Shown in pieces: positions 25,298-37,031 of a DNA stretch of 64,000 bases. The notes beneath the pieces were generated by a model that was not told the DNA's origin, made no database searches, and was given only the letters and a program-made list of their open reading frames with translations. Source of the stretch: Bacillus luti (GTDB lineage: Bacteria > Bacillota > Bacilli > Bacillales > Bacillaceae_G); assembly GCF_001884105.1 (NCBI RefSeq), contig NZ_MACI01000034.1:1-64000 (forward strand), given 5' to 3'. The first letter of the stretch is position 1. Each line of letters opens with the position of its first letter. Made by a program: the position numbers and the translations under genes.

Positions 25298-25948
25298 TCA
25301 CTGAAGGATGACAGGTCTTCCAAATAAAGCTGGATGATAAATGAACATCGCACCTACAAATGAACATACTAGACAAAAAACAGCCTCGTATTTTATGACT
25401 AAAGGAGAGTTCGTATCAAGCTTTTTCCCCTCTCTTTTCAATATCATTTTAAATAATGCTGTATATAATACTTTATATAATAAATACCCAATAATCGCTC
25501 CGAGGGTATTCGTAAATAAATCATCAATATCTGTAATTCTATTATTTAGTAATTGATTTAGCTCAATCGCCAATGAAAAAAGGAATCCTGCACATACGGT
25601 GTTTTTCATTTTTCTAAAGTGCGGCCAAATCATCGGTAGTAAAAAACCTAACGGCATAAACAGTACAATGTTCAAAAGATACGTCGTACTACCTGCCGTA
25701 TCAAATAGAGTCAAGTTGATTTGACTTACACGAATCCACGTTTCGTAGTTACTTATATCCCATACAGTCGCGATCTGCGTCACCCTATACACTAACGAAA
25801 GGTAGAATAGAAAAACATACACCCATAGAAAATGCCAAATAGATATAGTTCTTTTCGCTTTAAAATAAACTCCAATTTGAAACATAATACAAAAAATAAT
25901 AGTAAAAAAATAAGTATACAAATAACTAATCAAAACTTCTGTATGCAT
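25298..25948 (-). CDS. VanZ-family membrane protein
   Basis: A 216-residue membrane protein with about five helices. VanZ hallmarks are NIVLFMPLGFLLP at about 93-105, SLAIELNQLLNNRITDIDDLFTNTLGAIIGY at about 125-155, and a basic stretch before the last helices. VanZ proteins in glycopeptide-resistance clusters raise teicoplanin tolerance, but most chromosomal members have unknown roles in the envelope. AGGGGAT precedes the ATG at 25948. It stands alone, with no van genes nearby. Confidence 0.88.
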   Translation of the reverse strand: MHTEVLISYLYTYFFTIIFCIMFQIGVYFKAKRTISIWHFLWVYVFLFYLSLVYRVTQIATVWDISNYETWIRVSQINLTLFDTAGSTTYLLNIVLFMPLGFLLPMIWPHFRKMKNTVCAGFLFSLAIELNQLLNNRITDIDDLFTNTLGAIIGYLLYKVLYTALFKMILKREGKKLDTNSPLVIKYEAVFCLVCSFVGAMFIYHPALFGRPVILQ

Positions 25949-26154
25949 GTAGAATCCCCTAACTTTACATCTTCATCTATGACCTTGTCGTTTTTAGTCT
26001 CCTCCTTGATGTAACTCATTTATAGGATAGGAAAAACTGTTAAAATAAAAAGTAGGGTAAATATAAAATTTTTCTTAAATTTTATGTTGGGTTTTATTAT
26101 TACTAATCTGCTATTCGTTGTTAGGCAACAGTATGCTTAAACTTAGTTTTCACT

Positions 26155-26526
26155 CTATTCCTTCTCATCCCTCATACTGTAATACCCCAAATTAATAATA
26201 ATCAAGAAATACCCACCCATAATTCCAGCAGCAAATGTCCACATGAACTCATGGTGTTCAATTTCATACATAATAATTGCACCGAGAATTGCGGCTGCGA
26301 ATCGGTTCATCATTCCGAGCATCGGTGCTTTTTCTTTTTTTACAATGCTATCTCCGAACTTTTCAATGCGCCTTCCTAAAATCCAGGCGCAGTACATACT
26401 CACTAAAAGGCCAATACTTATCCCTACGAACTGGGCTGAAAAAGGTGTCACAATCCATCCCAATAACATCACCCCTAGCAAACAATACATTTGTATGTTG
26501 AATGATCTTAGTGCCATACGAATCAT
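26155..26526 (-). CDS. ATP synthase I-like membrane protein
   Basis: A 123-residue protein with about four helices (residues about 10-28, 33-50, 75-92 and 96-116). The layout and a basic loop RRIEKFGDSIVKKEK recall the AtpI/UncI family. It is not next to an atp operon, so the role is uncertain. The start is the ATG at 26526 because AAGGAG lies 6 bases before it; an upstream frame overlapping pssA has no site. It lies 38 bases downstream of pssA and is likely co-transcribed. Confidence 0.65.
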   Translation of the reverse strand: MIRMALRSFNIQMYCLLGVMLLGWIVTPFSAQFVGISIGLLVSMYCAWILGRRIEKFGDSIVKKEKAPMLGMMNRFAAAILGAIIMYEIEHHEFMWTFAAGIMGGYFLIIINLGYYSMRDEKE

Positions 26527-26564
26527 GTTGTGCTCCTTATCTTTCTCCTTGTATTTCCGTATCA

Positions 26565-27098
26565 TCAATCCCATCTTTCGGACTTCAAACTTTCCGATAT
26601 ATCTTTTTTAAAATGAGGGAATTTGATTTTACTCACCATTAAATACGCGAGTATGCATGTACCAAACGCCACGGAAACTGGATTCTTTAAAAAACATAAA
26701 ATGAGGAGACACATTGCCGCGAATGGAATTGGCATACCGATGAATGTCGGAAGTTTACTTTGTTGCGTGTTAAATCTCGCAAGCCGAAGCATTCCGCACA
26801 CACTATATGCAAGCGCGCACATCATCCCGATAGACTGTAAATCTTTTAACGCGACAGTATATGCAAGAATAGACGGCGCTACACCAAAGGTAACTAAGTC
26901 CGCAAATGAGTCTAACTCTCCGCCAATTTCTGAAACAGAACCGAGTTTCCGAGCGACCATGCCATCAAACAGATCAAATATCATACCTGTAATAATGAAC
27001 ATAACTGCACCGTACATATCGTGTGCGAAAACAGAATAAATGGCCAATATTCCACAAATAAAATTCGCTATCGTCATCATATTTGGTATGTAACTCAT
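26565..27098 (-). CDS. pssA: CDP-diacylglycerol-serine O-phosphatidyltransferase
   Basis: A 177-residue membrane enzyme that makes phosphatidylserine from CDP-diacylglycerol and serine, the first step towards phosphatidylethanolamine. The CDP-alcohol phosphotransferase motif is complete: DGMVARKLGSVSEIGGELD plus SFAD, giving DG-x2-AR-x8-G-x3-D-x3-D at about 40-65. About five to six helices follow the family pattern. AGGAGG lies upstream of the GTG-ATG pair at 27101-27098. No psd gene follows. A MarR gene lies 43 bases upstream on the same strand, so PssA may be under its control. Confidence 0.9.
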   Translation of the reverse strand: MSYIPNMMTIANFICGILAIYSVFAHDMYGAVMFIITGMIFDLFDGMVARKLGSVSEIGGELDSFADLVTFGVAPSILAYTVALKDLQSIGMMCALAYSVCGMLRLARFNTQQSKLPTFIGMPIPFAAMCLLILCFLKNPVSVAFGTCILAYLMVSKIKFPHFKKDISESLKSERWD

Positions 27099-27141
27099 CA
27101 CACGCTTCTCCTCCTTTCTACGAATTACCTCATCTAGGTTC

Positions 27142-27600
27142 TTATTCATTACAATCAAGATCCTTCTGTTTTTCTTCCAATATCACTTTATTTATTTTCG
27201 TTAACGTATCCGCCATTTGTTCTAAAGCACCGATATCGATTTTTGAAAAATACTTCTCAATTAATACATCATCTAACTCAGACAACTGCTCCATATACTT
27301 ACTACCGTTTGGACCAAGTGTAAGGAAATACTCCCTTTTATTGTTAGGATTAACTTGTTTTGAAATCATCTTCTGTTTTTCCAATTTCGATAAAACTTGG
27401 CTGACAGCACTTTTTGATATATTAAAAGTAGTCGCAATGTGATTCGCTGTCGTGTTTTCATTTAAATTAATATGAAATAGCATACTCTCTTGCTGTCCTG
27501 TAAGAGCGTACTCATCTTTCAACTCCTGAAATAGTAAAATGTAGAATTCATTATAGGCTCGGTTCATTTCATTAATTATTTCTTTATACGTTCTAGTCAT
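27142..27600 (-). CDS. MarR-family transcriptional regulator
   Basis: A 152-residue winged-helix regulator. The DNA-binding core is at about 40-105 (TANHIATTFNISKSAVSQVL, SKLEKQKMISKQVNPNNKRE, YFLTLGPNGSKY). Helical dimerisation segments flank it. GGAGGAAG precedes the ATG at 27600; an upstream extension of 17 codons lacks a site. A palindromic sequence covers its promoter (27640-27662), which suggests autorepression. Downstream pssA and the AtpI-like gene may be co-regulated. Confidence 0.9.
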   Translation of the reverse strand: MTRTYKEIINEMNRAYNEFYILLFQELKDEYALTGQQESMLFHINLNENTTANHIATTFNISKSAVSQVLSKLEKQKMISKQVNPNNKREYFLTLGPNGSKYMEQLSELDDVLIEKYFSKIDIGALEQMADTLTKINKVILEEKQKDLDCNE

Positions 27601-27639
27601 AGCAATCTTCCTCCATGCTGTTATTTCGTTCCGATTAAT

Positions 27640-27662
27640 AGTTAAGTTCACTTAACTTAACT
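27640..27662. promoter_or_regulatory. Probable MarR operator
   Basis: GTTAAGTTCACTTAAC at 27641-27656 is a perfect palindrome with a two-base centre. AGTTAAG at 27640 also pairs with CTTAACT at 27656-27662. A TATAGTATAC-like promoter element abuts it on the upstream side of the MarR gene. Confidence 0.75.
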
Positions 27663-27720
27663 ATAGTATACTGTTTTGTTTGTGTAAAGGGAAACCTCCC
27701 CCACGTTTTTACCATCACAC

Positions 27721-27754
27721 AAAAAAGAAGACACCTATTAAGATGTCTTCCTTT
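27721..27754 (-). terminator. Terminator of the beta-glucoside operon
   Basis: GAAGACA at 27727-27733 pairs with TGTCTTC at 27744-27750, with a T run on the minus strand. It lies just after the 6-phospho-beta-glucosidase stop. Confidence 0.8.
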
Positions 27755-27759
27755 CACAC

Positions 27760-31186
<3,427 letters not shown>

Positions 31187-31225
31187 AATTGTTCCCCCTC
31201 CTTACAATCATCCCATTTATTATTT

Positions 31226-31384
31226 TTATAAAGTGAAACTTTAATCAGTGGGGGGTTTGTTCGTCCCCCACTGATTATTAGTTGAACCAATCGGGCTTTT
31301 ACGGGCAGTTGATCTCCCACCTAACTTCTTTGCCCTATCCAAACTTTTAGGTGGGAGTCTTACTGCCCGTTAATGCGGGATAAA
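31226..31384. repeat. Structured dispersed repeat (bcr1-like?) in the bglP leader
   Basis: About 159 bases starting TAAAGTGAAACTTTAATCAG and ending TGCGGGATAAA. A first hairpin pairs AATCAGTGGGGG with CCCCCACTGATT. A second nested one pairs ACGGGCAG with CTGCCCGT around CTCCCACCTAA and TTAGGTGGGAG. A shortened copy lies at 46369-46420. The size and TTTAT-like flanks recall the bcr1 family of the B. cereus group, but I could not check this. It lies between the RAT terminator and bglP, within the transcript. Confidence 0.6.
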
Positions 31385-31387
31385 AGA

Positions 31388-31478
31388 AAAAACCTAAACT
31401 AACCATAACGGCGCGATACATACGAATCACTCCATTACAAGTAAATTTAGGTTTTGCCTGCCAAACAGTAACAATCCC
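31388..31478 (-). promoter_or_regulatory. RAT antitermination site and terminator before bglP
   Basis: On the minus strand GGATTGTTACTG...GGCAAAACC (31477-31450) is the ribonucleic antiterminator for a LicT/SacY-type protein. It overlaps a terminator with arms AAACCTAAA (31390-31398) and TTTAGGTTT (31446-31454). Active LicT would stabilise the RAT and block termination ahead of bglP. Confidence 0.93.
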
Positions 31479-31484
31479 GTTTAT

Positions 31485-32333
31485 TCAATTACATAATTCA
31501 TTGCGTTTCGTTACACGATGAATGTGCAACGTTACGTACACTTTTTCATCTTTTGAAAGATGGCTATTATGTGCTTTTTGTAAGTATGCTTCAATTTTTT
31601 CTGTACAACAATATGCCTCTTCATACTTACTTTTCACTTGCTCGTATAAAAAATCATCCTCTGCCGAATGCAATTCCTTCTGCATTAAACGCTGGGCAAA
31701 GTATCGTAAATGCGTTACGAACCGACTATAGTTAAATGAATTTTCATCTAAGTTCATTTTATAGTGGTACTTTACAACATTTAAAATATCTTGGACGATT
31801 TTCGTCATTGCCACCGTTTGCTGCATCGCCGGCTCCCCTTGCTGCGCATTAACGAAATGCAAGGCAATTGATCCTGCTTCATCTTCAGAAAGTCTAAACC
31901 CAGTCTCTTCTTCAATGATGTTCAAAGCTTGTAGACCAATTTCAAACTCTTTCTGATAGAATCTCTTAATCTCCCAAAGCAAAGTATTTTTGAGATCCAT
32001 TCCTTCTTTATGCCGAGTTAAGGCGAAACTTAAGTGATCCGTTAATGTAAGATAAATATAATCACTTAAAGTCCCCGGCAAAACTGTCTTAGCAAATTGA
32101 ATAATTCTCTCTGTAATCTCTAAATTCTCTACAGGAATTTCAGTTAGCAACCTAGCAAGCTTCTCTGATAATTCTCTCGTTTCTAGAACAAAGGTCTTTT
32201 CTACCCTAGACTCATCAATCGCATCGCCTACTTTTTGCTGAAACCCCAAACCTCTGCCCATAAGTACAACTTCTGTCTCATTATCCTTCATCGTACAAAC
32301 AACATTGTTATTTAAGATTTTATGGATTCTCAT
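31485..32333 (-). CDS. licT: LicT-type BglG-family antiterminator
   Basis: A 282-residue RNA-binding regulator. The N-terminal CAT domain (about 1-55) starts MRIHKILNNNVVCTMKDNE. PRD1 (about 65-170) and PRD2 (about 175-280) hold the phosphorylatable histidines (LTDHLSFALTRH, ALHFVNAQ, FVTHLRYFAQR, LHIHRV). It binds the two RAT sites at 31450 and 32433 and allows read-through when beta-glucosides are present and PTS phosphorylation permits. The start is the ATG at 32333 after AAGAAGGCGG. Its own leader carries a RAT, so it controls its own gene as well as bglP. Confidence 0.95.
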   Translation of the reverse strand: MRIHKILNNNVVCTMKDNETEVVLMGRGLGFQQKVGDAIDESRVEKTFVLETRELSEKLARLLTEIPVENLEITERIIQFAKTVLPGTLSDYIYLTLTDHLSFALTRHKEGMDLKNTLLWEIKRFYQKEFEIGLQALNIIEEETGFRLSEDEAGSIALHFVNAQQGEPAMQQTVAMTKIVQDILNVVKYHYKMNLDENSFNYSRFVTHLRYFAQRLMQKELHSAEDDFLYEQVKSKYEEAYCCTEKIEAYLQKAHNSHLSKDEKVYVTLHIHRVTKRNELCN

Positions 32334-32375
32334 ATTGTTCCGCCTTCTTCTTCTTAAAGTCACAAAAGGTAATAA

Positions 32376-32460
32376 AAAAACCTAAACTGATTCCAAAAGC
32401 CACACTACACCCGTAGCCTTTAGGTCAATTTAGGTTTTGCCTGCCGAACAGTAACAATCC
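32376..32460 (-). promoter_or_regulatory. RAT antitermination site and terminator before licT
   Basis: GGATTGTTACTG...GGCAAAACC on the minus strand (32460-32433), overlapping a terminator with arms AAACCTAAA (32378-32386) and TTTAGGTTT (32429-32437). It closely resembles the site before bglP, so licT is autoregulated. Confidence 0.93.
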
Positions 32461-32482
32461 TTTTACTTATTATCTTACCTTT

Positions 32483-32510
32483 ATTATACACAAAGAGTAA
32501 GCGGTTGCAA
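32483..32510 (-). promoter_or_regulatory. licT promoter overlapped by a cre-like site
   Basis: On the minus strand TTGCAA (32510-32505), 16 bases, then TATAAT (32488-32483). A cre-like sequence TTGCAACCGCTTACTC (32510-32495) covers the -35 box, matching the CcpA consensus at about 14 of 16 positions. Glucose repression of the operon is expected from this. Confidence 0.75.
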
Positions 32511-32547
32511 TGATAATTTTTTGAATATTTTTTTACAAAGAAAAATA

Positions 32548-32904
32548 CTAACAGTTGATCAGCTTTTGCTTAAATGTATGTAAAACATTCTTTCTCTCTT
32601 CATATTCTTCTTCACCGGCTTCTTCCCAAAGTTCAAGATCAGCGCCACGTTCAATTAATGCAATCGCATTACTGCGAACTTCTTCTTGAAGACAACCTTT
32701 CTCAAGTTGTATTGCCGCAAGACCGATGTATACTAAAGACATTACTTCTAACTCTTCACCTATATCAAACTCATCTACATACTCTTCTAAAACAAGCTTC
32801 ATTGCTTCTTCTACGCTGTTACCTTCTTCTATATATTCAATAAACTGATCTTTCACATCACAAGTTGTATCATCATCAAATAATCCAGTTCCCCAAGCAC
32901 CCAT
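32548..32904 (-). CDS. DUF4259-type protein
   Basis: A 118-residue soluble acidic protein with the DUF4259 start MGAWGTGLFDDDTTCDVKDQF and a helical remainder. The function is unknown. AAGGAG precedes the ATG. It is monocistronic and lies upstream of the licT promoter on the same strand; no terminator between them is obvious. Confidence 0.85.
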   Translation of the reverse strand: MGAWGTGLFDDDTTCDVKDQFIEYIEEGNSVEEAMKLVLEEYVDEFDIGEELEVMSLVYIGLAAIQLEKGCLQEEVRSNAIALIERGADLELWEEAGEEEYEERKNVLHTFKQKLINC

Positions 32905-33275
32905 ATTCCACAGCTCCTTCTTTATACTTTTCTACTTCAATGTTAAATACAGTAGCAAGCCATTACAAGACTAGTTATGCCTATCATTATAGTTTACAAT
33001 TACTATAGGAAATGCATATACTTCACCACATTTATTATTCCGAATAATTAAACACAAATGATAAAAATTCCATATAGACCCATTACTGGTTAAAATGTTA
33101 TAATTACATTACCCTACATAGTTCCTCATATCCGGACTGAGGAACTAGCGTCTTATTAAGTAATGCGCATAAATTAAATAAAAAAGACACTTTACAGTGT
33201 CTTTTTTATTTATATCCTCATAAGAACTATCTCTTCTATACACAAAATCTATTACATGACAAAGGAGACTAGAAA
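32905..33275. other. Intergenic region with hairpins
   Basis: Contains an inverted repeat TAGTTCCTCA (33119-33128) with TGAGGAACTA (33138-33147), no T run. A terminator-like hairpin AAAAAGACAC/GTGTCTTTTT lies at 33181-33206. No ORF is seen. Confidence 0.55.
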
Positions 33276-33542
33276 ATGGAACATCCTGTTGCAAAAGAAC
33301 TGCGTTTCATACGTGTGTGCCTTATCATCTTAATCATTGTCATTGCATTTTGGGACCGTGAGAAAACTGTGGAAATCACTGATCACGGTAGCGACCCTAT
33401 CTTAAATACCAGCAACATGACCCAAGTTGGCGATAATACATTTGCCTATAAAGACGAATCTAATCAAATTAGAATATTCAAGTTTGATCCGGCTACAAAT
33501 GAAATAAAGCTAATAAAAGAGTTTTATGCTAACGAATATTAA
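33276..33542 (+). CDS. Small membrane-anchored hypothetical protein
   Basis: An 88-residue protein with one membrane helix at about 13-30 (VCLIILIIVIAFW) and a polar outer domain of about 55 residues (NMTQVGDNTFAYKDESNQIR, IFKFDPATNEIKLIKEFY). AAAGGAG precedes the ATG. A weak terminator (AGGCACC...AGTGTCTTTTTT, 33561-33586) follows. The family was not recognised. Its place in a run of small sporulation-type genes is suggestive only. Confidence 0.7.
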   Translation: MEHPVAKELRFIRVCLIILIIVIAFWDREKTVEITDHGSDPILNTSNMTQVGDNTFAYKDESNQIRIFKFDPATNEIKLIKEFYANEY

Positions 33543-33694
33543 TGAAATTACATTAGACAGAAGGCACCTCACAGTGTCTTTTTTATTTTTAAAAGGACCT
33601 GCTCACATTCATGCGTCAAACATAAAGTAAATGGAATCCGTTAAAAAACATGAGTGACCCTTTGTTTTCCCCTCTTATTAAAGGAGGAACTATT

Positions 33695-33805
33695 ATGGGA
33701 TTTGGTGGTAGTTGCGGCGGAGGCTGCGGTTTTGCTGGAGGCTTTGCATTATTAGTTGTATTGTTTATTTTATTAATCATAGTTGGAGCTGCTTGCTTCT
33801 GCTAA
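33695..33805 (+). CDS. YjcZ-family small sporulation protein
   Basis: A 36-residue protein: a glycine/cysteine-rich front ([15 protein letters not shown]) followed by the membrane helix [20 protein letters not shown]. This is the YjcZ family of tiny spore-associated membrane proteins. AAAGGAGGAAC precedes the ATG. The upstream 90 bases resemble those of the paralogue at 34894, including a CATAAAGTA element like a mother-cell sigma -10 box. A hairpin AAGACACTC...GGGTGTCTTT (33818-33848) follows as terminator. Confidence 0.88.
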   Translation: MGFGGSCGGGCGFAGGFALLVVLFILLIIVGAACFC

Positions 33806-33938
33806 ACAAACTATCGGAAAAGACACTCTTATATGGGTGTCTTTTCTTTGTAAACTACAAAGTATGAGAAATGAAGCATTTAGCTATAATTACGACTAAG
33901 GGCTTTTTTGTATGTAAATAAAAAAGGGAGCTGACTTT

Positions 33939-34040
33939 ATGGAACATAATAAAAATGGAATGCTTGCTTTAATTGTTTTGTTTGTAGGACTAGCATTTTT
34001 TGTTATTGGCATGGTTTATCATTTATGGGGAACGGTTTAA
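33939..34040 (+). CDS. Tiny single-pass membrane protein
   Basis: A 33-residue frame (MEHNKNGMLALIVLFVGLAF, then FVIGMVYHLWGTV) consisting almost entirely of one membrane helix. AAAGGGAGC lies 7 bases before the ATG. The position between two YjcZ genes suggests another spore or stress membrane peptide. The family was not recognised with certainty. Confidence 0.65.
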   Translation: MEHNKNGMLALIVLFVGLAFFVIGMVYHLWGTV

Positions 34041-34452
34041 AAATAAATATTAATCTACTTAGAAGAAATTCAGACGCAACATCCATATCTTCATCTCATT
34101 AAACACCAATAACCATTTCTCTAGTTATGAAACCCTTCTTTATGCTTGAGGGGTTTCTGCTTTAACCCAATTATAAAAAAAGGCCCCATCACTGGGGCGC
34201 TCAAAAAATAATATAAGTAAATGAATTAAAACAAATAACAGACAACTACAATATATACTATATAACATCATATAATCTATATATATGCAACATTACATGA
34301 AATTCTTTATTATTACATGCTATACTAAAACAGGAGTCGACAATCGTTATTTTCTTCTTATTTTTAAAGCAATAGGGATATACCTTCTTAACTCATTTGG
34401 ATTGTACAAGTAAAAGAAGACATCTTACTAGATGTCTTCTTTTCTTATATTT
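34041..34452. other. Intergenic region with three hairpins
   Basis: GAAACCCTTC...GAGGGGTTTC at about 34126-34150 and GCCCCATCACTGGGGC at about 34182-34197 are terminator-like. GAAGACATCTT...AGATGTCTTC at 34411-34440 ends the minus-strand gene at 34453. The rest is AT-rich with no ORF. Confidence 0.6.
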
Positions 34453-34695
34453 TTATGAATTTTTTTGAGTTGATGCTCTCCAAGCACGAAAAGATGTTGG
34501 GCGTCCAGAATGAGCTCTTTGCTTCGCAGCAACAGCTGGTTTTTCTTCAATAGTCTTTGGTTTTTCTTCCACAATCGCTGATTTTTCTTCAAGAGTATTC
34601 ACAGCTGTTTGTATTTTTTCCAACTGCTCTTTTAAAGCTTGTTGTTCAATCTTTAAATCTGTAAGTAAACGTAAAATCATTTCAGAATTAGCCAT
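34453..34695 (-). CDS. Small coiled-coil protein with EEKPxxxEEKP linker
   Basis: An 80-residue soluble protein. Residues about 5-40 form a coiled coil (MILRLLTDLKIEQQALKEQL). A repetitive acidic/proline stretch with three EEK(P/S) units follows, then a basic tail (RAHSGRPTSFRAWRASTQ). AAGGAGG lies 6 bases before the ATG at 34695; an upstream extension overlaps that site. The function is unknown. The low-complexity linker is prone to length change. Confidence 0.75.
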   Translation of the reverse strand: MANSEMILRLLTDLKIEQQALKEQLEKIQTAVNTLEEKSAIVEEKPKTIEEKPAVAAKQRAHSGRPTSFRAWRASTQKNS

Positions 34696-34893
34696 AAAGA
34701 TCCTCCTTCCCCCAATACACAGAATAAAATACAATATGTAAACGAGGAAACACCGGTGACAAAAATAAGGTCGTCAATTCTTTTAAAATTCGTGACACCT
34801 TTATTTTTAAAAAGGACCTGCTCCATTCATCCGTAAAAACATAAAGTGAATTAAATCCATTATTAAATGGTCTTTATGGAAGGAGGAGTTAAT

Positions 34894-35019
34894 ATGGGCT
34901 ATGGCGGTAGTTGTGGTGGTGGCTGCGGTTTCGGCGGCGGATTCGCTTTACTTGTTGTACTCTTTATTTTATTAATCATCGTTGGAGCTAGCTGTTGGGG
35001 CGGCGGATTCGGCTGCTAA
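34894..35019 (+). CDS. YjcZ-family small sporulation protein, second copy
   Basis: A 41-residue paralogue of the gene at 33695. It has the same Gly/Cys-rich front ([15 protein letters not shown]) and helix [16 protein letters not shown], but a longer CWGGGFGC tail. AAGGAGGAG precedes the ATG. The homology extends about 90 bases upstream (AAAAGGACCTGCTC, CATAAAGTG), so gene and promoter were duplicated together. A short hairpin AGGCACTCTTGAGAGTGTCT at 35024-35043 followed by T acts as terminator. Confidence 0.88.
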   Translation: MGYGGSCGGGCGFGGGFALLVVLFILLIIVGASCWGGGFGC

Positions 35020-35160
35020 GTAAAGGCACTCTTGAGAGTGTCTTTTTTTTGTTTCATTTTCCCCCCCGATCTGTATTAGCTCTTTTTAAAATGTAAGATT
35101 TCTCATCTCATAGTAGTAAATGACTTATTTTCATATCGTTATATTTTTGCGAACGGTAAT

Positions 35161-35180
35161 AAAGAAAAGACACCCTAAGA
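35161..35180. repeat. Dispersed hairpin repeat, short fragment
   Basis: AAAGAAAAGACACCCTAAGA matches the start of the copies at 1371 and 35600, then diverges. Confidence 0.5.
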
Positions 35181-35216
35181 GGTACGTAAAAAAACTGTCC
35201 CCTCAGGAACAGCCCC

Positions 35217-35420
35217 CTAGTTGAATAACTTTTTAACTGTCTGGAAGATATTAAGTCCTTTGTTATAAACATATCTTTCCCATTCTGCTAACAAACTATT
35301 TCCATTTTTTCCACTTGCTATTTGAGCAGCGTGACGTTTATGAAACTCTGCTACGCGTTGATTGTGTTCGGTGTGAAATGCTGCGAAACGTTTGTGAAGA
35401 TGTTGAGCGCTATGTTTCAT
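35217..35420 (-). CDS. Small basic hypothetical protein
   Basis: A 67-residue soluble protein rich in His, Lys and Arg (KHSAQHLHKRFAAFHTEHNQ, RVAEFHKRHAAQIASGKNGN), mostly helical. CAGGAGT lies about 8 bases before the ATG. The family was not recognised. It is flanked by repeat copies on both sides. Confidence 0.7.
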   Translation of the reverse strand: MKHSAQHLHKRFAAFHTEHNQRVAEFHKRHAAQIASGKNGNSLLAEWERYVYNKGLNIFQTVKKLFN

Positions 35421-36097
35421 TTTTGGTTACTCCTGTACATTTTTTCTTTCACTATACCATATAGAACAGATTATCAATATCAAGATTAACACTGTATTTT
35501 TCTTTCATATTTTATACTATTACGCGACATGGCAAGTAAAGTTTGCTGAATGTGGTAAAAATATGTCGCTTCTCGTAATCATCTTTCAGAACATATACAT
35601 AAAGAAAAGACACCCTAAGGTGCCTTCCTCCGACTTGATAACCACTTTAATTTTAATAATATGTATTGGACTCCCATCCACATATTATTTTATCATGTTA
35701 AGTTATATTTTTCATTGAGAAATATGATCCCAATCTATAGCTTGTTTGCTTTCTGAAAGGTGATAAGCGGTAATTTAATTTTTAATTATGTTTTGAATGT
35801 ATACTTTTATTTTGTATTTTGAGGATATCAGGGGATCTGAATGTTAACTAATATTTAAAAGTTTACTTTCACTTAAAATCGAGCGAAGCGACAACCGTTT
35901 TAGGAAGAGAAAATGAAATTGTGAGATTGAAAAAATGTTAAAGGTTATAGGAATCTCCGATTAATTCAAAAACAAGGAGAAAGCTTAAAATCACAAAATT
36001 TACGTGTTTGGTATTAAGAAGGTTCTTTAATCCTCTACGTAGAATTATTTGTTTAGATTTTTATTTTTCATTCAAAAAATCAAGGAGGGTTTAAAAT
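35421..36097. other. Repeat-containing intergenic region
   Basis: Holds the dispersed hairpin repeat at 35600-35727, similar to 1371-1497 for more than 100 bases. Of the remaining 370 bases no frame can be supported as a gene; short open stretches near 35880-35990 are broken by stops and show no family I recognise. Confidence 0.55.
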
Positions 36098-36598
36098 ATG
36101 GAATTAATTAACAATAAAAATAAAGAAGCTTTTCATAGTACTCCAAGCAATCAAAACACATATCATTTTCTAAGTGAAAAAGTGACGGTTTTAGTATCAG
36201 GAGAACAAACAAATGGAGAATATGCTATTGCACATGTTATAGAACCCCCAAAATTAGGACCACCACTTCATATTCATAAAGATGAAGACGAAGCATTTTA
36301 TATTTTAAAAGGACAATTTACTTTCTTTGTGGGGGACCAGATTATCGAAGTATCAGCTGGAGATTATGTATTTGCTCCTCGAGGTATTCCTCATAGATTC
36401 GTATCAGGCTCAGAACAATCTGAATTTATTGTTACTGCAACTCCGGCAGGCTTTGATCGATTTGTAAAACAATTAGGAACTCCCGTTTCAAAAAATGCAC
36501 CTCTTCCTGAAGTGAAGCCACCTTCTTTAGAAGAACTTCAAAAACTTGTAAAAGTTTCAGAGACTTTTAATATCACATATCCAGATTTGAAAATATAA
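36098..36598 (+). CDS. Cupin-domain protein
   Basis: A 166-residue single-domain cupin. The metal-binding set is PPLHIHKDEDEAFYILKGQF (two His and a Glu at about 60-72) and FAPRGIPHRF (third His at about 106), as in quercetin dioxygenase-like or germin-like proteins. The enzyme activity and substrate are unknown. CAAGGAGGG precedes the ATG at 36098. No operon partner is present; an IS6 remnant follows 80 bases later. Confidence 0.88.
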   Translation: MELINNKNKEAFHSTPSNQNTYHFLSEKVTVLVSGEQTNGEYAIAHVIEPPKLGPPLHIHKDEDEAFYILKGQFTFFVGDQIIEVSAGDYVFAPRGIPHRFVSGSEQSEFIVTATPAGFDRFVKQLGTPVSKNAPLPEVKPPSLEELQKLVKVSETFNITYPDLKI

Positions 36599-36678
36599 CT
36601 CAATTAAGTTTTTTCAGGTAATCTCTAGTATTTTATTGATAGAGATTACCTATTTTTATTAAGGTTATCGCTAATAAA

Positions 36679-37031
36679 GGTTCTGGTGCAAGAAATCTAT
36701 AAAACTTGGACATACTGATACTAGTACTCTAAAAAAGGACGTAATCAGTATGGAAAAGCAAAGTCTGTTCAAGTGGAACAAGATCATCGTTTTATTAAAA
36801 AACGTGTGCGTTCTATGTTGGCGTTCAAGTCTTTTAGCACAGCTACATCCATTCTTGCAGGAGTAGAAGCCATGCATATGATTAAAAAAGAACAGATTGA
36901 TTTACAGGATCGGTCTGTTCAAAAAACAGAAAGAATTTATCCATCAATTATTCGGGCTAACAGCATAAAATACAATTCCGCTAGAAATATATGTGCTATA
37001 TTCTCTTTTAGTTTATCTTTGCACCAGAACC
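36679..37031 (+). mobile_element. IS6/IS240-type element with internal deletion
   Basis: GGTTCTGGTGCAA (36679-36691) and TTTGCACCAGAACC (37018-37031) are the inverted ends. The transposase start (MEKQSLFKW, from 36750) is joined directly to its C-terminal part: EQDHRFIKKRVRSMLAFKSF, then ATSILAGVEAMHMIKKEQ in another frame. The catalytic centre is missing. It is non-autonomous, about 353 bp, and lies between the cupin and LtrA genes. Confidence 0.88.

Noticed and set aside
32574-32843. An 89-codon plus-strand frame opposite the DUF4259 gene
   Set aside because: A Leu/His-rich shadow frame; the minus-strand gene has the DUF4259 signature and a good ribosome binding site.
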